Shown piece by piece: positions 38,199 to 45,853 of a stretch of DNA of 46,647 nucleotides (position 1 is the stretch's first letter; every line of letters starts with the position of its first letter). The notes beneath the pieces are model-generated. The model did not search any database. It saw only the letters and a list, made by a program, of their open reading frames with translations, and was not told the origin of the DNA. Origin of the DNA: Phaeodactylibacter sp. (GTDB taxonomy: Bacteria; Bacteroidota; Bacteroidia; Chitinophagales; Saprospiraceae); assembly GCF_022763345.1 (NCBI RefSeq), contig NZ_JALEGS010000079.1, positions 1 through 46,647 of the forward strand, written 5' to 3'. The translations under genes and the position numbers were made by a program.

Positions 38199-39437
38199 TT
38201 ACTGGCCTACTGCTTTTTTTATTGAAAAGGTAACGCAAGTGAACTCTTGGAGTTTAGATCTTAAGGTAACTTTTCCGCCTATCTTTTTCGCAAGGGAAGC
38301 AACAGTGGCCAGGCCAATGCCCGTACCTGTATTCCCATCTGCATCTTCATGATAGTCAATTTCAAACTCGTCCATTGCCCGCTTTTGGAACTCCTCTGAC
38401 ATGCCGGGCCCATTGTCCCACACACATATCCTGTAGTGTTCATCAGTTTCGGAAAAAAGGGTCTTAATCAACCCTTCAGGCTTATCGTTGTATTTGATCG
38501 CATTCTCATAAAGATTGAGGAGGATCCGCTGTAGAATTGAGGGGTTGGTCAAAACAGGAGGCAGCTGGCCGCCCACTTCAAATTTCACAGATTCGGGTTT
38601 AGGGATGAGGGCTATTGATTCCTCGACCAGTTCTTTGAGGTCAACCTCTTGTATGCCATCTTCCCATTTTTCTTTGCCTGAAGCAATGGCTATAGTTTTG
38701 TCTACCAGGTTAGAAAGGTCTACAGCAGCTTTGGAAACAAAGGAGAGCATGTCCAGCTCTTCTTCGTCCAGTTTAACTGCGCAACGCCGCTGGATAAGTT
38801 TGGCAAAGCTGTTGATATGCCTCAAGGGGGCCTTAAGGTCATGGGCAAGGGTATAGGAGTACTTTGATAGCTCTTCATTCATGGCTATCAATTTGTCCTT
38901 TGCATTAATGACCTGTTGGTTTCTGAGCCGGAGCTTCAAAAGGTGCATGACCTGGTCGGCAAAACGATGAAGGAATTCGAGCTGTTCTTCGCTCAGCTTT
39001 CTGGGCTTATTGTCAATTATGGCCAGAGTGCCAATAGACACCCCTCTTTTTGTGATCAGGGGGACACCTGCATAAAAAACCACCGCTCTTGCCTTGTGGA
39101 CTAGAGGGTTATTGTCAAACTGTGGGTCTTTCCTGGCATCTTCGACTATAAAAAGTGAGGACCTGCTTTCGATAGCTGCGACGCAGAAAGAGTCGCACAT
39201 AGGCGTTTCAGGCACGTCCATGCCATATTTTGATTTGAACCATTGCCGTTCTTTACTAACGAAAGTGATCAGCGCCAAGGGCGCTTGGCAAATATGAGCT
39301 ATGGTTTTCGTGATTAGGTCATAGCTCTCTTCAGGAGAAGTATCGAGTATTTGGTACCTGAGTAGTTCTTGCTCCCTTTCTTTTGGGGCAATAATAGGGG
39401 CTTGCCTTTTTTCTTGTGTTTGTGCAAATTTATTCAT
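38199..39437 (-). CDS. GAF-domain sensor histidine kinase
   Basis: 412 residues, no membrane segment, hence cytoplasmic. A GAF domain spans about 27-170 (YDLITKTIAHICQAPLALIT...CDSFCVAAIESRSSLFIVED). A HisKA dimerisation domain carries phospho-acceptor H199 in TLAHDLKAPLRHI. The HATPase domain has N box LLNLYENAIKYND, G1 VWDNGPGM and G2 GTGIGLATVASLA. The DSFC motif of the GAF domain is typical of kinases of the light/oxygen-sensing type in Bacteroidota, but chromophore attachment is not shown. No response regulator gene is adjacent, so the partner is elsewhere. Confidence 0.92.
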   Translation of the reverse strand: MNKFAQTQEKRQAPIIAPKEREQELLRYQILDTSPEESYDLITKTIAHICQAPLALITFVSKERQWFKSKYGMDVPETPMCDSFCVAAIESRSSLFIVEDARKDPQFDNNPLVHKARAVVFYAGVPLITKRGVSIGTLAIIDNKPRKLSEEQLEFLHRFADQVMHLLKLRLRNQQVINAKDKLIAMNEELSKYSYTLAHDLKAPLRHINSFAKLIQRRCAVKLDEEELDMLSFVSKAAVDLSNLVDKTIAIASGKEKWEDGIQEVDLKELVEESIALIPKPESVKFEVGGQLPPVLTNPSILQRILLNLYENAIKYNDKPEGLIKTLFSETDEHYRICVWDNGPGMSEEFQKRAMDEFEIDYHEDADGNTGTGIGLATVASLAKKIGGKVTLRSKLQEFTCVTFSIKKAVGQ

Positions 39438-39851
39438 GTGTGCAACAGTATAACATGGTAAACTATAGAGGGTAATAGCAAAATAGTCAATTCTGCTGAA
39501 ATGTTCAGTATCCGGAACATGTATTTTAACACAGTTGTCATCATTTTGTAAAAAGCACCTTGTTTTATTATCTTCGTGTTATACGAAATATGGTTTGGGC
39601 ATGGCTTTGAAATGAGTCGTTATATTGAAGCCAAATCGAAGAAATAGGGAATTTGATCGCAACAAGGACAAATGTTTTCATTTGGTTTTTTGGGGTTTAT
39701 TCGGTCTTGGGCTTTTGCCTGAGACCTTTTTTTTGGGCAGTAGTGCCTTCTACTGGATTTGTCAATACAGATAGGTTTGTGACAGGTTGCATTGATGGTT
39801 ATATGGGAAATGCTTATTTTTGGCAAAGCTTATTTATCGCGCATAGATGCC
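39438..39851. other. Intergenic region upstream of the cassette-like array
   Basis: About 410 bases without a supported gene. It contains dispersed repeat copy 2 with a terminator (39672-39737) and, at its right end, the GTT core that begins the first cassette-like unit. Confidence 0.5.
39672..39737 (+). terminator. Dispersed repeat copy 2 with terminator
   Basis: The left part (39674-39699) is identical to 36455-36480. It is followed by the hairpin GGTCTTGGGC (39703-39712)/GCCTGAGACC (39717-39726) and a run of eight T. Confidence 0.7.
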
Positions 39852-39874
39852 GTTGCCAATAATAAACCACAACT

Positions 39875-40327
39875 ATGAAGAAATATCATATAGCAGAAAT
39901 CAATGTCGCTCGAATGAAAGGCGTGAATATTGAAGACCCTATAATGAAGGAATTTGTAGAAAATTTGGACCGTGTTAACAATTTGGCAGAAAATAGCGAT
40001 GGCTTTATTTGGCGTTTAAAAGACGAGAACGACGATGCCACAAGTTTTAATCCTTATAATGACGAACAGGTAATAATAAATATGTCTGTATGGGAATCAA
40101 TCGAGTATCTAGAAAAATTCGTCTACAAGACTTTTCATACAGATTTTTTGAGAAGAAGGAAAGAGTGGTTTCAACCTTATGGAAAAGTTTATACAGCTAT
40201 GTGGTGGGTGCCAAATGGGCAAATACCTACTGTTGAAGAAGCCATCGGAAAATTGGATTACCTGCAAGATAATGGTGCTTCCGAAGTTGCTTTTGACTTT
40301 AGAAACAGGTTTCCAGAACCAAAATAA
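39875..40327 (+). CDS. DUF3291 family protein
   Basis: 150 residues. YHIAEINVARMKGVNIEDPI at the start, FIWRLKDENDDATSFNPY in the middle and KTFHTDFLRRRKEWFQPY later match DUF3291, a ferredoxin-like dimeric barrel related to antibiotic biosynthesis monooxygenases. Enzymatic activity is not established for the family. It is the first cassette-like unit: the ATG lies 15 bp after a GTTGCCAAT core (39852) and the complementary ATTGGCAAC is at 40346, 19 bp after the stop. Confidence 0.85.
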   Translation: MKKYHIAEINVARMKGVNIEDPIMKEFVENLDRVNNLAENSDGFIWRLKDENDDATSFNPYNDEQVIINMSVWESIEYLEKFVYKTFHTDFLRRRKEWFQPYGKVYTAMWWVPNGQIPTVEEAIGKLDYLQDNGASEVAFDFRNRFPEPK

Positions 40328-40345
40328 TAACAACTTGAAAAAACT

Positions 40346-40400
40346 ATTGGCAACACCAAACAAATACTTATAGCCGAGACCGCTACTAAGTCATTATCAA
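40346..40400. other. Left half of an attC-like site, right half missing
   Basis: ATTGGCAAC at 40346-40354 is the exact reverse complement of the core starting this unit at 39852. No matching right arm with a GTT core follows before the dispersed hairpin repeat at 40415, so the site seems to be broken. Confidence 0.45.
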
Positions 40401-40414
40401 CAAGTCAGTGAATG

Positions 40415-40462
40415 CTGTTTTTTGGGGTTTGTGCCTCGGGCGGTTATCCGGGGCATTTTTTA
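40415..40462 (+). repeat. Hairpin-containing dispersed repeat, copy 3
   Basis: GTTTTTTGGGGTTT, stem GCCTCGG/CCGGGGC and T-run, nearly identical to 36465-36508. The stem plus T-run also has the form of a terminator. Confidence 0.65.
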
Positions 40463-40663
40463 TTGATAGGAACCCTGTCTTTGCACAGATTTATACAAAA
40501 CCACAGATAAATAAAAGGTGAGATAAATTTTATTGACTTTTAGATGCATACGAAAAGCCCAATAAAGACGCGCTTTCTTGGAGTTATCAACATTCCACCT
40601 CAGTAATCCTTAACGCTAAATCAAGGTGATTTGATTTCCAGTGCAGTATCTTGTGGGAGAGAA

Positions 40664-40792
40664 TTGAAAAAGGGTACCGTTGGAGCAATCAAGGCGCTCA
40701 AAGAGAACGAATCAGGCAGGTCGGTAGAAGAGATCAGCCGAGATCTGGGCATTACAAAAGGGACATTCTATACCTGGCGCAGAAAATTCGTA
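40664..40792 (+). pseudogene. IS3-type transposase OrfA remnant
   Basis: The translated fragment IKALKENESGRSVEEISRDL then GITKGTFYTWRRKF matches the N-terminal helix-turn-helix of IS3-family OrfA proteins. It breaks off after RRKF and no OrfB is present. An open frame runs from a TTG at 40631 to 40840, but its ends are not transposase-like. It indicates a past insertion between two cassette-like units. Confidence 0.7.
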
Positions 40793-40855
40793 ATATTAAT
40801 GCGCGCGTACGCCTACAAAATCTTTGTGCAAAAGGTCTAATTAAAAACAAAAATT

Positions 40856-41647
40856 ATGGCGGAGATAATTCTTGAAGTAATCAAAGATGCAGACCTAATT
40901 AAATTTTTTGCAATAGTTGGGTCAATTTTTTTCTTCTTCGGAGTAGTGGGAAGAATTTGGGGTGTAAAAGAGCCTATGTCAAGGTCGTCAAAATGGATAC
41001 TATCAATAGTGGGGATAATCATGTTACTTGGAGCAGCATTAGGTTTTGTTGATAATAAAAACCAGTTAATATCAAATAAGATAATAAGTGAGCAAAAGGA
41101 ACAAATAAGACAAGCAGAAGCGACTAAAACTGTATCAAATCAACAAAATGTAAAAGGTGATAATAATAAAACTGTTGGAAATGTTACAGGGGATAATAAT
41201 CAAGTTGTCCAGGGGAATAACAATAAATTAAATAGTGATAACAAAACAATAATCAAATCATCATATAAAGAGGGAGATTATATTGTCTATTTTTCATACA
41301 ATACCGAAACCAAGGATACAACAATTTTAAAAAGAGTAAAGCAGCAAAATGAGCCGGTAAAACCTGTTAGCAAAGAAAAATCAGATGTATGTTCGTTAAA
41401 TAACAAGACTTACTACATGATGACAATGAGACCTCATTATTTTGTTAAATTCTATGACCAAAATGGAGATACTTATAAGTTTGTTGCACATATAAATGCT
41501 TATGACTATAACGGAACTGCCAAATTTACAGGGAAAGAGATTGTATTTTTTGGAAATAACTCAACAAAGGGAGAAGCTTCTCTTTCTAATGGATGTAAAT
41601 ATCTAACAGGATTTTTAGGAAGTCATACCATGAATTTCACATTGTAA
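40856..41647 (+). CDS. Membrane protein with GDNN-repeat segment, unknown function
   Basis: 263 residues. Two hydrophobic helices (FFAIVGSIFFFFGVVGRIWG and WILSIVGIIMLLGAALGFV) are followed by a helical segment with Gln/Glu. Then comes a short repeat rich in G-D-N-N (NVKGDNNKTVGNVTGDNNQV, VQGNNNKLNSDN), as in beta-solenoid-like linkers. A C-terminal domain of about 125 residues (GDYIVYFSYNTETKDTTIL, YYMMTMRPHYFVKFYDQNGD) ends the protein. G-[DN]-N-N repeats occur in several membrane-tethered sensor or defence proteins, but I cannot name a family. The downstream attC-like site begins 30 bp after the stop. Confidence 0.7.
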   Translation: MAEIILEVIKDADLIKFFAIVGSIFFFFGVVGRIWGVKEPMSRSSKWILSIVGIIMLLGAALGFVDNKNQLISNKIISEQKEQIRQAEATKTVSNQQNVKGDNNKTVGNVTGDNNQVVQGNNNKLNSDNKTIIKSSYKEGDYIVYFSYNTETKDTTILKRVKQQNEPVKPVSKEKSDVCSLNNKTYYMMTMRPHYFVKFYDQNGDTYKFVAHINAYDYNGTAKFTGKEIVFFGNNSTKGEASLSNGCKYLTGFLGSHTMNFTL

Positions 41648-41677
41648 GAGAAAGAAAAAACCCGACACCGAACAAAG

Positions 41678-41733
41678 CATACAACGGTCATGTCGGCTAA
41701 ACGCCGCAACGCCGTGTATGCGAGCCGTTAGGC
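41678..41733 (+). other. attC-like palindromic site 1
   Basis: The left arm GCATACAACGG and right arm GAGCCGTTAGGC enclose inner arms CATGTCGGC/GCCGTGTATG and a short loop. The right core GTTAGGC (41727-41733) fits the integron GTTRRRY consensus. Confidence 0.6.
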
Positions 41734-41773
41734 ACAATTTGTATTTATTTTCTCGGACTAATAAAGCTCTGCC

Positions 41774-41977
41774 ATGGACGTCCCAGGAAAATTGAAACAA
41801 ATAGACATTGCACTACGTAAATGTAAAGACCCAACCAAACGCACCGCTCAGATGACCGATGCGCTTGATCTCATAATTCAAGGAATGCGCGATGAAACTA
41901 ATGCCCCAGGAAGAAATCACGAGCTCGGCCCTGCCCGGCTTGATGATCACGAACAAAAGGATACGGTACACGAATGA
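41774..41977 (+). CDS. Possible small helical protein at the head of a cassette-like unit
   Basis: 67 residues (LKQIDIALRKCKDPTKRTAQ MTDALDLII), helical, starting 40 bases after the attC-like core. It overlaps the next gene by 86 bases in another frame and its C-terminal third looks like a shadow. It may be the real first gene of the unit or chance. Confidence 0.3.
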   Translation: MDVPGKLKQIDIALRKCKDPTKRTAQMTDALDLIIQGMRDETNAPGRNHELGPARLDDHEQKDTVHE

Positions 41978-42299
41978 GTCTGCCCAGACTTGTTGGAGTA
42001 TGTATTTGAAGGAGATTGTCAGTATCTCTCTACTGTACAGGGCTAATAATGCCTGGTACATATTTGCTATCTTCAGTGCAATCTTATCAGTCGGAGCATA
42101 TCTGCAATTTCAAAGTATAGAATTTACCCTCATCTTTTTTGCCGGCATCATTCTGGGCATCGCTATGTACCGTTTCAGTCGGTCCTATTCCTTCACTATT
42201 TCTACGGTTAGTACCAAGCACAGTATTCGGGTATCAGGGGGCTCTTTGAGCACTGCCCTGGTGGTGATTGAGTTGATTGAGCATAATCGGGGGGAGTGA
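41892..42299 (+). CDS. Small membrane protein with two helices, unknown
   Basis: 135 residues (start 41892, or 41901 at MPQEEI). The N-terminal part (EEITSSALPGLMITNKRIRY, LKEIVSISLLYRANNAW) resembles the PH-like/short-strand start of many bacterial two-helix membrane proteins. A helical hairpin follows (YIFAIFSAILSVGAYL and FTLIFFAGIILGIAMY), then a final soluble strand region (SIRVSGGSLSTALVVIELIE). No complementary left arm for the GTTAGGCAC core was found after it, so its own recombination site is lost or very degenerate. Confidence 0.6.
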   Translation: MKLMPQEEITSSALPGLMITNKRIRYTNESAQTCWSMYLKEIVSISLLYRANNAWYIFAIFSAILSVGAYLQFQSIEFTLIFFAGIILGIAMYRFSRSYSFTISTVSTKHSIRVSGGSLSTALVVIELIEHNRGE

Positions 42300-42385
42300 A
42301 GAGGGATAGGGTGATATTTTGTGTATAAACGATTTAGTCACCATGGGAAATAAGAAAATCTGAATTCACATATTAAGTAAAAACA

Positions 42386-43102
42386 ATGAAGTTATTAAAG
42401 ATTAAAACTACAATATTTATATTGCTAATTGCTAATATTTCATATTCACAAATAAACCTAGGTGTAGAAATTGGTAAATCTTATTATTCGTGGTTAATAC
42501 ACGAAGAATCAGATTTCAATTATTCGAACTTTGATCAAACAATGAAAAATGGTATTTCTGTATCAGCATTTATTGAAAAAAAGATTAAGGATATTTGTAT
42601 TCGAAGTGAATTAAGTTTCAAAAGGAAGGGTTCAATAGTGAGTGCGTCAGAATTATTAATAGATACCGGACCTCATGATTCTTTAAATATAATCTATAAC
42701 CATGACATAAACGTAGATTATTTTGAGTTTTCACTACTGCTTAATCAAACGGGATTAAAAGGCGACAAATTTGAATTCAATGCTCTATTTGGGCCTAGCA
42801 TAGGTTTTGGTTTAGGTGGAAATGAATATTCTACTCTAATTGAAGATTCAAGTAATAGAGATGATAGAATTGCAACTGTTGATCAAAAAATTGACTTTGA
42901 TAAAAGTAGTTTTAAGAGATGGGATTTGGGGTTTAAATTAGGCTTTGAATGGGTCTACCTTTTTAAAGAAGACTTTTCTATCTTTTTTAGTCCAAAATAT
43001 CAAGTAAGTATTACAAATTTCAACAAGATAGAGGATAATACCGGTCAACAACTTAGAAATAGCGGATTTACAATTAGCTTGGGAGCGAAGATGTTATTAT
43101 AA
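42386..43102 (+). CDS. Outer membrane beta-barrel protein (PorT-like)
   Basis: 238 residues with a signal peptide (MKLLKIKTTIFILLIANISY). Alternating strands (GVSVSAFIEKKI-type: GISVSAFIEKKIKDICIRSE, FNALFGPSIGFGLGG, WDLGFKLGFEWVYLF) end in ISLGAKMLL. This suits the small PorT/OMP_b-brl class. Very AT-rich. It lies in a cassette-like unit whose start may be TTTAGTCACC (42333), which resembles the reverse complement of its downstream left arm CGATGACTAAC (8 of 10). Confidence 0.75.
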   Translation: MKLLKIKTTIFILLIANISYSQINLGVEIGKSYYSWLIHEESDFNYSNFDQTMKNGISVSAFIEKKIKDICIRSELSFKRKGSIVSASELLIDTGPHDSLNIIYNHDINVDYFEFSLLLNQTGLKGDKFEFNALFGPSIGFGLGGNEYSTLIEDSSNRDDRIATVDQKIDFDKSSFKRWDLGFKLGFEWVYLFKEDFSIFFSPKYQVSITNFNKIEDNTGQQLRNSGFTISLGAKMLL

Positions 43103-43116
43103 CTGAAAAACACGAT

Positions 43117-43182
43117 GACTAACAAGGGCTAGCCGACAATACTCCGCGATGCTGCGTACTGCGGCTAGCCGGGCCGTTGGCT
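43117..43182 (+). other. attC-like palindromic site 2
   Basis: The left arm GACTAAC (43117) and right core GTTGGCTGT (43176) enclose a perfect inner inverted repeat GGCTAGCCG/CGGCTAGCC with a loop of about 27 bases. The next start codon is 34 bases downstream. Confidence 0.65.
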
Positions 43183-43216
43183 GTAATGTAAAAGGACATT
43201 CTCGAAAACAAAGAAA

Positions 43217-43684
43217 ATGACTCAATCTGAACTCATAATTTTAAACTTTACAGAGATTAGAAGAAGAAGCGTAAAACTTTGGAAAGGACTTCCTGAAAGC
43301 TATTACAATTGGAAACCTGACGAAAAAGCAATGACTGCCATAGAAATGGTTAGACACGTTTTGGAAGCCGACTATGGGTGGAATATAATAATCAATAATG
43401 GGAGTATGGCAAATTATCAAACGCCCTGGAAAAATCGACCATTTATTAGCGTTGCTGACGAACTTGAATTTGCTAAAACTTACAGGAATACATTCCTAGA
43501 AAGCGTTCGCCAATTTTCGGATAAAGAATTAAACGAAATGAAAATCACTCACCCCGGAAATGGAGATAGAAAAATCCTTGGAAAATATTTATTACGGATT
43601 GGGTATCATGAATCTGTTCACGCAGGACAGTTCCTTTCGTATTTGAGAGCCATGAAAATTAATCGCCCAGAGATATGGGATTAA
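43217..43684 (+). CDS. DinB-like four-helix-bundle protein
   Basis: 155 residues. NFTEIRRRSVKLWKGLPESY, AMTAIEMVRHVLEADYGW and YHESVHAGQFLSYLRAMKI match the DinB_2/YfiT-like fold, with candidate metal ligands in MVRHVLE and in the YHESVHAGQ pair. Family members include thiol transferases and enzymes acting on bacillithiol or mycothiol; activity here is not known. The unit is the clearest cassette: it is flanked by GTTGGCTGT (43176) and the exact reverse complement ACAGCCAAC (43698). Confidence 0.85.
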   Translation: MTQSELIILNFTEIRRRSVKLWKGLPESYYNWKPDEKAMTAIEMVRHVLEADYGWNIIINNGSMANYQTPWKNRPFISVADELEFAKTYRNTFLESVRQFSDKELNEMKITHPGNGDRKILGKYLLRIGYHESVHAGQFLSYLRAMKINRPEIWD

Positions 43685-43697
43685 AAGTAAAAACACT

Positions 43698-43742
43698 ACA
43701 GCCAACAAAACCTAATGTGCTAAAGCGGAAGTCCGCTTTAGC
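43698..43742. other. attC-like left arm followed by an unrelated perfect hairpin
   Basis: ACAGCCAAC (43698-43706) is the expected left arm of the DinB unit. Instead of a right arm, the sequence runs into a perfect hairpin GCTAAAGCGGA/TCCGCTTTAGC (43719-43742) and then a gene fragment. The site appears truncated at or near the hairpin. Confidence 0.5.
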
Positions 43743-43966
43743 TGTACCTCTGATCATCCTTACTGGCTTTACATCAACACCCAATTTGAAACCAACATCC
43801 AGGGGAACAGCTTCGTGGATATTGAGCTTGAAGAAGGGTTCTATCAATTCCGGATGGAGCAGATCTCCGGCTTCCTCCTTTTCCCCACCGTCCAGGAAAC
43901 CGAAATGACACTGACGTGCGGGAGCAGGCGTTGAAGTATTTGGCAGAAAATCAATATTCTAAATAA
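43743..43966 (+). pseudogene. Gene fragment with a frameshift, origin unknown
   Basis: From 43743 the frame encodes protein-like sequence YWLYINTQFETNIQGNSFVD, IELEEGFYQFRMEQISGFLL and FPTVQETEMTLT, ending at 43934. A +1 shift near 43912 continues as REQALKYLAENQYSK to the TAA at 43964-43966. No start codon or N-terminus remains. The base composition is more GC-rich than the surrounding units. It looks like the 3' end of a host-type gene captured here by rearrangement. Confidence 0.5.
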
Positions 43967-44340
43967 TGCAATACATAGGTTATCTACTAGTAGTCATTCA
44001 TTTGTTTCTTCTTGGTTGGAGTGCCGGAGGTTTCTCAGAAATGATATTTTCAAATGTACCATGGACCCCATACACTAATCTAGACTTTCCGAAATGGTTG
44101 CTACCTATTCATTGGGGTTCAGTAATGATCACATCAATCGGTTTTTTGATTGGATATTTCACCAAATGGAGTGGAACACCTGAGTTTATGCTTGCGGCCT
44201 ACACCATGCTATTTACAATATGCGTGATAGAAACCTTTGGATTTATGACAAGCACCTCCAAATATATTGCGATGGTGGCTGAATTAGTGGTATACACTGC
44301 CATCTTAATAATCCTATTCAAGAATAATTCTTTTGGTTAA
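43966..44340 (+). CDS. Four-helix integral membrane protein, unknown
   Basis: 124 residues with four hydrophobic segments: YIGYLLVVIHLFLLGWSAGG, IHWGSVMITSIGFLIGYF, FMLAAYTMLFTICVIETFGF and YIAMVAELVVYTAILIILF. The organisation resembles DoxX-like or DUF4383-like small membrane proteins, but I do not recognise it. Its ATG overlaps the last base of the preceding fragment's stop. An attC-like site begins 27 bp after the stop. Confidence 0.75.
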   Translation: MQYIGYLLVVIHLFLLGWSAGGFSEMIFSNVPWTPYTNLDFPKWLLPIHWGSVMITSIGFLIGYFTKWSGTPEFMLAAYTMLFTICVIETFGFMTSTSKYIAMVAELVVYTAILIILFKNNSFG

Positions 44341-44366
44341 GACGAAAGAGGAAATAAAAACCGAAC

Positions 44367-44433
44367 CACTAACATGATATATATGACAATGCTATCTATC
44401 GGTCACATTGCGCATATACTTAACGTTGTGGGC
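44367..44433 (+). other. attC-like palindromic site 3
   Basis: The left arm CACTAAC (44367-44373) and right core GTTGTGGGC (44425-44433) enclose imperfect inner arms TATATATGACAATG/CATTGCGCATATA. The next start codon is 16 bases downstream. Confidence 0.6.
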
Positions 44434-44448
44434 AATTAAAAAATCAAC

Positions 44449-45849
44449 ATGACAGAGAAACTACTCAGTACAATTCTTATCATAGGTTTAGGGTTTTTCC
44501 AACTACACGCACAGCATACCAGTCCTTTGCTTTCAGGAAAAGTAGAAATTTCTATAACTGAAGGGACGTTCGAATGCGATTTGACGCTATCGGACATCCC
44601 CACCATTGAGGACTATTTTATTAGGATTAACGCTGGCATGAATATACTTCATATTAGAAGTAAAAAGCCGTATGACTTTCTAATTTACTTTAAAAAATCC
44701 TTGAAGGACACGCTCTCCTCAGGTGAAACAGCTGCGTATTATTTTGAGGATAACAGCGGTAAAGGAAAGTTTCTACCTGAAGAAATTCAATTCAGATACG
44801 TCGGAAAATTTCCTGTAGCATCAGATACTTTGGAGTATTACAGTCGTAAAGATTGGAAAGGCAATATTGCTTTTAACGGAAAGTCCGTCAGGACCGATGC
44901 CTTTCAATCTGCTTGGTATCCTATCATTTACGACATAGCAAAAGACAAGCTTTATCACAAAGTTAGGTACGACTTTGAATTGAGTTGTGCAGATTGCTCT
45001 ACTTTACACGTAAATGGTAATCCACCTGTAAAGGGCTCGAGGCATAGATTTAAGAGCGAATTGCCTGTTGGCCCAGCATTATACAGTGGTAACTTTGAAT
45101 TTATTTCTAAGTCTGATACCTACCTTCTGAATGCTGATTTATTACGAGAAGAGGCAGATAAATTTGAGGAGGTGGTCAGCTCATACAAAGCGTTTTATGA
45201 GCAGAACTTAAATATTCCATTTGAACAGGTAACCACATTTGTAGAGACAACACCAACATCCCTGAAAGATGGTTTTATGTATGTCAGTTATCCTACCATT
45301 TATTCCATTGGCTGGGGTGAAGGTTTAAGGGGGATTTTTGACCCAGAAAAAGAGAATCATAATAAAAAAATGATTGCTCACGAATTAGGTCACTACTATA
45401 GCGGAACTTTGAAAGTATTTAATTCACCAATAGGGAATGTGTTAAGCGAAGGATTAGCAGAGTTTTTATCCATGAAGGTATTGGCTGAGTTCATCGGCGA
45501 AAAGGAATTCAATGCTGATTTAAAAAGAAAATATGAATTATCAACTAGACTTAATCCTACACCAATCTCCCAAATCGGTACTGAGGAAGATTTGGGGAAT
45601 CGATATATTTACGCTTACCGGTATTTTCCATTACTTTTACATGCTATTGAAAAAGAGATAGGACAAAAGAGAATGTGGCAATGGCTGCAAAATGTTTTTA
45701 AATCAGAAATCGACTATACTGATTATGAGTATCTTTTGCTTTCACTCGCAAATGTGGTTTCTGAGGAGGAATTAAAAGTAGTAAGGAAAAAACTTTTGGA
45801 AAGTTCAGCATCGTTAAAGAATATCAGAGATAATCTTGGAATTGAATAA
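44449..45849 (+). CDS. Exported M1-like (gluzincin) metallopeptidase
   Basis: 466 residues with a signal peptide (MTEKLLSTILIIGLGFFQLH, cleavage likely after AQA-type site). Zinc ligands are H311 and H315 in MIAHELGHYYSG and probably E334 in VLSEGLAEFLSM, which gives the HExxH-x18-E gluzincin pattern. N-terminal residues about 25-200 form a beta-rich domain, as in M1 aminopeptidases. The usual GxMEN exopeptidase motif is not obvious; DGFMYVSYPTIYSIG lies in its place, so substrate type is uncertain. It is a large gene for a cassette. It is flanked by GTTGTGGGCA (44425) and TGCCCACAA (45853). Confidence 0.85.
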   Translation: MTEKLLSTILIIGLGFFQLHAQHTSPLLSGKVEISITEGTFECDLTLSDIPTIEDYFIRINAGMNILHIRSKKPYDFLIYFKKSLKDTLSSGETAAYYFEDNSGKGKFLPEEIQFRYVGKFPVASDTLEYYSRKDWKGNIAFNGKSVRTDAFQSAWYPIIYDIAKDKLYHKVRYDFELSCADCSTLHVNGNPPVKGSRHRFKSELPVGPALYSGNFEFISKSDTYLLNADLLREEADKFEEVVSSYKAFYEQNLNIPFEQVTTFVETTPTSLKDGFMYVSYPTIYSIGWGEGLRGIFDPEKENHNKKMIAHELGHYYSGTLKVFNSPIGNVLSEGLAEFLSMKVLAEFIGEKEFNADLKRKYELSTRLNPTPISQIGTEEDLGNRYIYAYRYFPLLLHAIEKEIGQKRMWQWLQNVFKSEIDYTDYEYLLLSLANVVSEEELKVVRKKLLESSASLKNIRDNLGIE

Positions 45850-45853
45850 AAAT

